From assembly GCA_013695115.1 (NCBI GenBank), contig JACDBD010000118.1:1-10843 (forward strand): a stretch of 10,843 nt of DNA, written 5' to 3'. A program made the translations under genes and the position numbers. This document shows, piece after piece, positions 6,046 to 10,843 of the stretch. The notes under the pieces are model-generated. The model had not been told where the DNA came from. It searched no databases and saw only the letters and a list, made by a program, of their open reading frames with translations. Every line of letters starts with the position of its first letter. Position 1 is the stretch's first letter. Origin of the DNA: Actinomycetota bacterium. Its GTDB lineage: Bacteria; Actinomycetota; Acidimicrobiia; IMCC26256; JACDBD01.

Positions 6046-8661
6046 ATGGAGGAGATCCTCCAGTTCGGGATCGAAGGGTTCCCGGTCGGCTGTGTGTACG
6101 CGCTGGTCGCGGTCGGGTTGGTGCTCACGTACAAGACGTCGGGGGTCTTCAACCTCGCCTTCGGCGCGCAGGCGTTCCTGTCGGCCGCGGTCTTCCTCGA
6201 GCTCCGCAACGACAGCGATTGGCCGTTGTGGGCCGCCTTCCTGGTCGCGGTCGTCGTCGTCGGGCCCCTCGTCGGTCTGATCCTCGACCGGGCGCTGTTC
6301 CGCTTCATGCGGACCGCCTCGTGGATGGTGAAGCTGGCGACGTCGCTGGGGCTGCTCGTCGCGATCCCGCCCACGGTGCAGATCTGGTTCGGGAAGGGCA
6401 CGCGCTACAGCCCCCCGAGCGTCGCGCCGCTCCTCGGGATCGACGCCGGACGCGTCTTTCGCTTCGGCGACTACAACATCTCGGCCGACCGGTTGGTGGC
6501 CGTCATCGCCACGCTCGCAGTCGTGCTCGCCCTGGCCCTGCTCTTCCGCTACACCGCGCTCGGCCTCCAGATGCGAGCGGTGGTCGAGAGCCCCCGGATG
6601 GTCGAGCTCGCGGGGGTCGACTCCGAGCGGGTGAGCATGAGCGCCTGGATGCTCTCGAGCCTGCTGGCGGCGCTCTCGGGCGTGCTCGTCGCGCCGCTGC
6701 TGACCAACGTCGAGGCGGCGTCGATGACCTTGCTCATCGTGGCCGCGATCGCGGCCGCCGCCTTCGGCAAGCTCACCAGCATCCCGCTGACCCTCGTCGG
6801 CGGGCTGGTCCTCGGGATCGGCCAACGGGTGATCGCGGGCAAGCTGCCGCCCAACAGCATTCTGGCCCAGGGCATCCGCCCCGCGCTCCCGTTCCTGCTG
6901 CTGTTCCTCCTCCTCATCTTCCTGCCCGCGCTGTACAAGCGGCGGGACGTGGGCGACCCCCTCGCCGGTGTCGACCCGCCCGCGCCGGCGATGGCGGCGT
7001 CCTACAAGGACGAGCAGCTGCGCCGGTTCACCCGGATGATTTTCCCGGTCTTCATCGCGGGGTTCATCCTCGTGAACCTCTTCGTGCTCAGCGACCTCTG
7101 GGTCTTCCGCCTGACCAACGGGCTCGTGCTGGCGGTGATCTTCCTGTCGATCACCGCGTTCACCGGGCTGTCGGGGCAGGTGTCACTGGGTCAGGCCGCG
7201 TTCGCCGGCTGCGGCGCCGCCATCACCGGCCAGCTCGCCAGCCAGTCCGACGTGCCGTCGTGGATCGGCATGCTCATCGGTGCCGCGGTCGCGGCCGTGA
7301 TCGGCGCGCTGCTCGCGATCCCGGCCCTGCGCCTCGGGGGCATCTTCCTGGCGCTGGCCACGCTCGCATTCGGCCTGATGGCCGAGAGCATCATCTTCCC
7401 TCTCGACGGATCCGAGGACGTGCTCGGGTTCCGAGTGCCGATCTTCGGCCTGACCGAGTTCCGGTTGCCCGAGTTCCACCCCAACGTGTTCGGCGGCCAG
7501 CTCGGCGTCGACGTCCCCCGCCCCGAGGGGCTGGGGACCGATCAACGGTTCTTCCTCTTCGTGTTCGGGGTCTTCTCTGTGGTGGCGATCCTCGTCATCC
7601 TGGTGCGCAACGGCGCCACCGGCCGGTTCCTCGCCGCCATGCGCGGCAGCGAGACCGCCGCCGCGTCCATCGGCATCAACGCCACTCGTCAGCGGATCAC
7701 CGTGTTCGCGTTCTCCGCCGCGATCGCCGGCGTCGGCGGCTCCCTGCTCGGCATGCTCAACGAGCGCAGCTCCTCCGCGGACTGGTACACGCTGCTCGGC
7801 ATCTTCTGGGTGGTGCTGGTGCTGAACCTCGGGGTGCGCACGGTCGACGGTGCGGTCAACGCCGGGATGGCCTTTGTGCTGGTCTCCTACCTGATCGAGG
7901 ACCTCCTGCACATGCCGGAGTCGATCTTCTTCATCCTCTTCGGATTGGGCGCGATCACCTACGCCCGCCACCCCGAAGGCGTGGTCGAGTTCCAGACCCG
8001 CAAGAGCATCGACGCCCAGGTACGGGGCCGGCGGTCCAACCAGCGCGCCGACCGCCTGCGGAACGAGGGCCGCCTGCCGTCACAGTGGCGCCGCGTGTCC
8101 ACCGTGGTCGGGCCGATGATGCCGCTGCTCCTGGTGCCGGTCGTCGGGTACTACTTCGGCGCCCAACCGCTGCTGTTCGCGGTGCTCATCGCTCTCCCGC
8201 TGCTCTACAGCTTCTGGTGGGTCTACTGCTGCTACCGCGACGTGCACGCCCACCGTGGGCGCGGCATCGCGGGTCCGATCGGCCTGCTGATCGATCTGGC
8301 CGGGAGGCTCGTTACGTTCGTGCTGCTCCCGATGCAGATCGCCGCAATGGCCGACGAGGACGGCCGCGACCGCCCGATCGGGTGGCAGGTGGGCCGGGCG
8401 CCGATCGGGTTCGCGCTGTTCGGCTTGTTCCTCCTCCACCGCAGCGACACGGCCAAGGCGCCGGAGGAGCTGGGCCTGCTCGTGATCTCCCTCGTCGGCA
8501 TCGTCGTGTTCCTGCGCTGGGTCGGCGAAGTGCAGGCGGCGCTCAACCAGTCCTGGCTCGACATCGCCGACCCCGAGTCGGCGGGTGACCAAACCGACGA
8601 CGAGGCTTCCGAGACGGTCGCGGCGCCGGCGGCTCTGGCCGCCCCGGCGGGAGGATCGTGA
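6046..8661 (+). CDS. Fused LivH-LivM ABC permease with extra C-terminal membrane domain
   Basis: An 871-residue inner-membrane permease joining the two transmembrane subunits of a branched-chain-amino-acid-type importer. Residues 1-297 are LivH-like: YKTSGVFNLAFGAQAF (29-44) and a cytoplasmic ATPase-contact loop at about 171-214 (ALGLQMRAVVESPRMVELAG). A charged, Pro/Ala-rich linker (298-332) leads to a LivM-like half at about 333-645, with LSGQVSLGQAAFAGCGAA (374-391) and its own contact loop GRFLAAMRGSETAAASIGI (526-544). LivM normally ends about there. A further 225 residues follow: a basic segment (about 650-685), four or five hydrophobic stretches (near 689-702, 707-729, 743-767, 786-797, 808-825) and an acidic/Ala-rich tail. 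I do not recognise this extension. The start is ATG at 6046 with GCGGAG about 9 nt upstream. The stop overlaps the livG start by 4 bp. LivH-LivM fusions are known in actinobacteria; the extension is the odd part. Confidence 0.93.
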   Translation: MEEILQFGIEGFPVGCVYALVAVGLVLTYKTSGVFNLAFGAQAFLSAAVFLELRNDSDWPLWAAFLVAVVVVGPLVGLILDRALFRFMRTASWMVKLATSLGLLVAIPPTVQIWFGKGTRYSPPSVAPLLGIDAGRVFRFGDYNISADRLVAVIATLAVVLALALLFRYTALGLQMRAVVESPRMVELAGVDSERVSMSAWMLSSLLAALSGVLVAPLLTNVEAASMTLLIVAAIAAAAFGKLTSIPLTLVGGLVLGIGQRVIAGKLPPNSILAQGIRPALPFLLLFLLLIFLPALYKRRDVGDPLAGVDPPAPAMAASYKDEQLRRFTRMIFPVFIAGFILVNLFVLSDLWVFRLTNGLVLAVIFLSITAFTGLSGQVSLGQAAFAGCGAAITGQLASQSDVPSWIGMLIGAAVAAVIGALLAIPALRLGGIFLALATLAFGLMAESIIFPLDGSEDVLGFRVPIFGLTEFRLPEFHPNVFGGQLGVDVPRPEGLGTDQRFFLFVFGVFSVVAILVILVRNGATGRFLAAMRGSETAAASIGINATRQRITVFAFSAAIAGVGGSLLGMLNERSSSADWYTLLGIFWVVLVLNLGVRTVDGAVNAGMAFVLVSYLIEDLLHMPESIFFILFGLGAITYARHPEGVVEFQTRKSIDAQVRGRRSNQRADRLRNEGRLPSQWRRVSTVVGPMMPLLLVPVVGYYFGAQPLLFAVLIALPLLYSFWWVYCCYRDVHAHRGRGIAGPIGLLIDLAGRLVTFVLLPMQIAAMADEDGRDRPIGWQVGRAPIGFALFGLFLLHRSDTAKAPEELGLLVISLVGIVVFLRWVGEVQAALNQSWLDIADPESAGDQTDDEASETVAAPAALAAPAGGS

Positions 8662-9467
8662 CCACCGCTCCCGAGACCGCCGTCCCCGGCGCGACACCCA
8701 ACGGCGGGGCCGCGCTGCTCGACGCGCGCGGTATCACGAAGCGGTTCGCCGGGATCACCGCGCTCCACGAAGTGTCGCTCGACGTCCGACCCGGTGAGCT
8801 GGTCGGGCTCATCGGGCCCAACGGCGCCGGCAAGACCACCTTCTTCAACTGCCTGCTCGGGATGGAGCACCCCGACGCCGGGAGAGTGAACTTCGACGGC
8901 CGCGACATCACCAACCTGCCGGTCTACAAGCGGGCCCGGCTCGGGTTCGGGCGCACGTTCCAGCGGCTCGAGGTGTTCGTCGGACTCAGCGTGCTCGAGC
9001 ACTTCCTGCTCGCCGACCGGGCCCGCCACGGCGACGTCCCCCTCTGGCGGGACCTGCTTCGCATGTCGCGCACGACCGCGGATGAGACGGGACGCGCCGA
9101 CGCCATGCTCGAGGCCCTCGGCATCCGGGACCTCGCCGACAAGCCCATCGAAGCACTGAGCCTCGGCCGCAGCCGCCTGGTGGAGCTCGGGCGGGCGCTG
9201 ATGACCCAGCCCAAGCTCTTGCTGCTCGACGAGCCGTCGTCGGGCCTGGACCGCAAGGAGACCGCGGCGCTGGCCCAACGGCTCCGCCGGCTCGCCGAGG
9301 AGTCGGGCACCGCGGTGCTCCTGGTCGAGCACGACATCGACCTCGTCCAACAGGTCGTGTCCCGGATCTTCGTGCTCGACTTCGGGACGATGATCGCGTC
9401 TGGACCCACCGAAGACGTGCTCTCCGACGCGGCGGTCCGCAAGGCCTATCTCGGAGACATGGTATGA
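8658..9467 (+). CDS. livG: LivG-type ABC transporter ATP-binding protein
   Basis: A 269-residue cytoplasmic ATPase, one of the two nucleotide-binding subunits of the importer. Walker A GPNGAGKTT is at 53-61, the Q-loop at Gln102 (GRTFQRL, typical of LivG), Walker B LLLLDE at 187-192, the D-loop SSGLD at 194-198 and the H-loop His at 225 (VEHD). The ABC signature reads LSLGR (167-171) rather than LSYGQ or LSGGQ; the Ser and second Gly are kept. It has a LivG-like insertion between Q-loop and signature (about 118-155). A roughly 20-residue extension rich in Ala/Pro/Thr precedes the first strand. GTG at 8658 overlaps the permease stop as GTGA, with GGGAGG at 8649-8654 as ribosome-binding site, so translation is probably coupled. 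Its stop in turn overlaps the livF start by 4 bp. Confidence 0.95.
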   Translation: MTTAPETAVPGATPNGGAALLDARGITKRFAGITALHEVSLDVRPGELVGLIGPNGAGKTTFFNCLLGMEHPDAGRVNFDGRDITNLPVYKRARLGFGRTFQRLEVFVGLSVLEHFLLADRARHGDVPLWRDLLRMSRTTADETGRADAMLEALGIRDLADKPIEALSLGRSRLVELGRALMTQPKLLLLDEPSSGLDRKETAALAQRLRRLAEESGTAVLLVEHDIDLVQQVVSRIFVLDFGTMIASGPTEDVLSDAAVRKAYLGDMV

Positions 9468-10216
9468 GCGCGCTGCTGGAGTTGCGCGACGTCCACGCCG
9501 GCTACGGGCCGTTCCGCTCGCTGTTCGGCGTGTCGTTCGCGATCCAGCCCGGATCGGTCACGGCGCTGCTCGGATCGAACGGGTCCGGCAAGACCACCGT
9601 GGTGCGGGTGGTCTCGGGACTCATCAAGCCGACCTCGGGCGCGGTCGTGTTCCAGGGTCAGGACGTGAGTGGCCGGCGCGCCTACCGCATCGCCCGGCTC
9701 GGGATCACCCACGCGCCGGAGGGCCGGTCGGTGTTCGCGTCGCTGACGGTGGAGGAGAACCTGGTCCTCACGTTCCGCGAGCAGCTGGGGCGTAAGGGCG
9801 TGCGTCCCGCGCTCGACCAGGCGTTCACGATGTTCCCGCGGCTCGGGGAGCGGCGCCGGCAGCTGGCGGGATCGTTGTCGGGGGGCGAGCAGCGGATGCT
9901 CTCGTTGGCGCGGGTGTTGGTGGCTTCGCCCAAGCTCCTCGTCACCGACGAGCTGTCCTTGGGGCTGGCTCCGGTCGTGATCGACGAGGTCTACCGGACC
10001 CTCGCGACCATCCGCGACCACGGGGTCGCGTTACTGATCGTCGAGCAGCACGTACGCCGGGCGATGACGCTCGCCGACGACGTGGTCGTCATGGCGCAGG
10101 GGAGGGTGGCGCTCTCGGGGCCGGCGTCCGAGGTCTCCGACCTCACCGAGACGCTGCTGCCCGCAGCCCAGGGTGAGGCCGTGCCCGACGGCGAGGGCCG
10201 GTCGGCGCAGCGGTGA
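9464..10216 (+). CDS. livF: LivF-type ABC transporter ATP-binding protein
   Basis: A 250-residue partner ATPase of LivG. Walker A GSNGSGKTT lies at 37-45. HAPEGRSVF (83-91) sits where other ABC ATPases have the Q-loop; the PEGR form is characteristic of LivF. The canonical signature LSGGEQ is at 138-143, Walker B LLVTDE at 158-163, then LSLGLAP. The H-loop position reads VEQH (193-196), with Gln in place of the switch His, as LivF proteins commonly have (VEQN). ATG at 9464 overlaps the livG stop as ATGA, with CGGAG about 8 nt upstream. It is the last gene of the operon; a strong hairpin begins 7 nt after its stop. The C-terminal tail (about 235-250) is Gly/Glu-rich and unremarkable. Confidence 0.95.
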   Translation: MSALLELRDVHAGYGPFRSLFGVSFAIQPGSVTALLGSNGSGKTTVVRVVSGLIKPTSGAVVFQGQDVSGRRAYRIARLGITHAPEGRSVFASLTVEENLVLTFREQLGRKGVRPALDQAFTMFPRLGERRRQLAGSLSGGEQRMLSLARVLVASPKLLVTDELSLGLAPVVIDEVYRTLATIRDHGVALLIVEQHVRRAMTLADDVVVMAQGRVALSGPASEVSDLTETLLPAAQGEAVPDGEGRSAQR

Positions 10217-10222
10217 CGCGCC

Positions 10223-10246
10223 GGGGCCGCCCCGCAGGGCGGCCCC
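10223..10246. terminator. GC hairpin, probable terminator of the transporter operon
   Basis: GGGGCCGCCC (10223-10232) and GGGCGGCCCC (10237-10246) form a perfect 10-bp stem with a CGCA loop, starting 7 nt after the livF stop. There is no T-tract afterwards, as is common for actinobacterial hairpins. It lies between convergent genes, about 31 nt past the stop of the minus-strand gene, so it could act in both directions. A second, weaker inverted repeat (GAGCGC/GCGCTC, 10262-10279) overlaps the stop codon of the minus-strand gene. Confidence 0.75.
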
Positions 10247-10277
10247 GTCCTACTGACCTACGAGCGCAGGTGCGCGC

Positions 10278-10787
10278 TCAGATGGTGTCGTTGGCGATGA
10301 TGTCGGCGCAGGGGCCGCTCGTCAACAGGGCCGGGTTGGCGAGCGCGAACAAGTTGCACAGGGTCAGCGGCGAGACCTTCCACACCTTCTTGCCGTCCTC
10401 CTTGACGAGGACGGCCCCGCCACTCTGATCAGGAAGGACCGGGTCCCCGCCGATCAGAAGGTCGAACGTCACCACTGCTGCCTTCTTGCTCTTGAACGTG
10501 ATCTTCTTCACGTCGGGCTCGGTGATGTCGGCCGCACCCGCATTGGCCTCCGAGAGCTCGACCGCGAGGGCCTGGAACTCGGGATCGTCACCCACCTCGG
10601 CGACGCAGGCGAGCTTCTGCTCGATCGTGTAGCCGAGCTCCGCACTGAGGAAACAGGCGTAGGTGTCTTCGATCTTCGCCTTTTCCTTCTTGGGGTTCTT
10701 CGGCTGGTTGTCGCCGGCGGCGGCGGGCCCGATGGCCATGGCCGACGCGGCCAGACAGGCTGCGAGCAGGACGAGCAGTCGACGCAT
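10278..10787 (-). CDS. Small secreted protein of unknown function
   Basis: A 169-residue protein with a clear Sec signal peptide: MRRLL, then a hydrophobic core to about residue 20 and a likely cleavage after AAA (22-24, GPAAA-GD). A Lys-rich linker (NQPKNPKKEKAK, 27-38) and a compact mature domain follow. Four cysteines (45, 61 and two near the C-terminus in LCNLF and GPCADI) could pair after export. The pattern of a helical start (YTIEQKLACVAEV), strands alternating with VTFDLLIGGDPVL, and KVWKVSPLTLC near the end recalls small secreted actinobacterial proteins with an NTF2-like or Mtb12-like fold; this is a weak resemblance by eye, not an identification. There is no lipobox. The start at 10787 has AGGGAGG about 8 nt upstream. 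It has its own promoter region with the palindrome shared with the transporter genes. Confidence 0.82.
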   Translation of the reverse strand: MRRLLVLLAACLAASAMAIGPAAAGDNQPKNPKKEKAKIEDTYACFLSAELGYTIEQKLACVAEVGDDPEFQALAVELSEANAGAADITEPDVKKITFKSKKAAVVTFDLLIGGDPVLPDQSGGAVLVKEDGKKVWKVSPLTLCNLFALANPALLTSGPCADIIANDTI

Positions 10788-10813
10788 GATGACCCTCCCT
10801 AGGGCCCACGCCC

Positions 10814-10831
10814 CCTGACGCAGGCGTCAGG
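10814..10831 (-). promoter_or_regulatory. Perfect palindrome CCTGACGC-N2-GCGTCAGG, candidate operator (site 3)
   Basis: CCTGACGCAGGCGTCAGG has 8-bp arms around a 2-nt centre, the best of three copies of CTGAC-N6-GTCAG in the window. It ends 26 nt before the ATG of the secreted-protein gene (10787, minus strand). Confidence 0.65.
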
Positions 10832-10837
10832 AATATA
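10832..10837 (-). promoter_or_regulatory. Candidate -10 box of the secreted-protein gene
   Basis: Read on the minus strand this is TATATT, five of six bases of the TATAAT consensus, in an otherwise GC-rich region. It abuts the palindrome at 10814-10831, so transcription would start inside that palindrome, a classic repressor position. A -35 element would lie beyond the window end. Confidence 0.5.
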
Positions 10838-10843
10838 ACCCGG

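Noticed and set aside
6219..8588. A 789-codon plus-strand frame inside the permease gene
   Set aside because: Its product is Arg/Pro/Gly-rich with no domain, whereas the overlapping frame gives a textbook LivH-LivM permease.
1..10843. CRISPR arrays, tRNA/rRNA genes, insertion sequences, phage genes
   Set aside because: I saw no regularly spaced direct repeats, no tRNA- or rRNA-like segments, and no transposase or integrase motifs in any frame.

Overview
The window is high-GC, densely packed DNA with GTG starts, 4-bp start/stop overlaps and the codon bias of a high-GC actinobacterium. The gene set (a LivH-LivM fused permease, AHPDDE-type deacetylase and LivK-like lipoproteins) fits Actinomycetota. 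An uncultured Acidimicrobiia-like lineage is plausible, but no phylogenetic marker is present, so that placement is inference.

Layout. (1) 62-1153 (+) encodes a membrane protein with a two-helix pore-loop layout that resembles a K+ channel but has a degenerate filter. It converges, with a 7-nt gap, on (2) a minus-strand pair: a PIG-L/LmbE-type zinc deacetylase (3279-2467) followed 13 nt later by a membrane-anchored alpha/beta hydrolase (2453-1161). (3) A 97-nt divergent intergenic region separates this pair from a plus-strand branched-chain-amino-acid-type (HAAT) ABC importer operon at 3377-10216. The operon holds two tandem paralogous substrate-binding lipoproteins, one 871-residue LivH-LivM fusion permease with an extra C-terminal membrane region, then LivG and LivF ATPases, the last three tightly or translationally coupled. 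A strong GC hairpin follows livF. (4) A convergent minus-strand gene (10787-10278) encodes a small secreted protein of unknown function.

How it works together: either lipoprotein could deliver ligand to the single fused permease, powered by a LivG/LivF pair. The ligand cannot be named from sequence; branched-chain amino acids, amides and other small organic solutes are all possible for this family.

The most interesting non-coding signal is a palindrome, CTGAC-N6-GTCAG (one copy reads GTTAG), found in front of exactly three genes: both binding-protein genes and the convergent secreted-protein gene. In each case it lies beside a possible -10 element or over the ribosome-binding region. It looks like the operator of a small local regulon linking the transporter to the unknown secreted protein. 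No regulator gene is present in the window.
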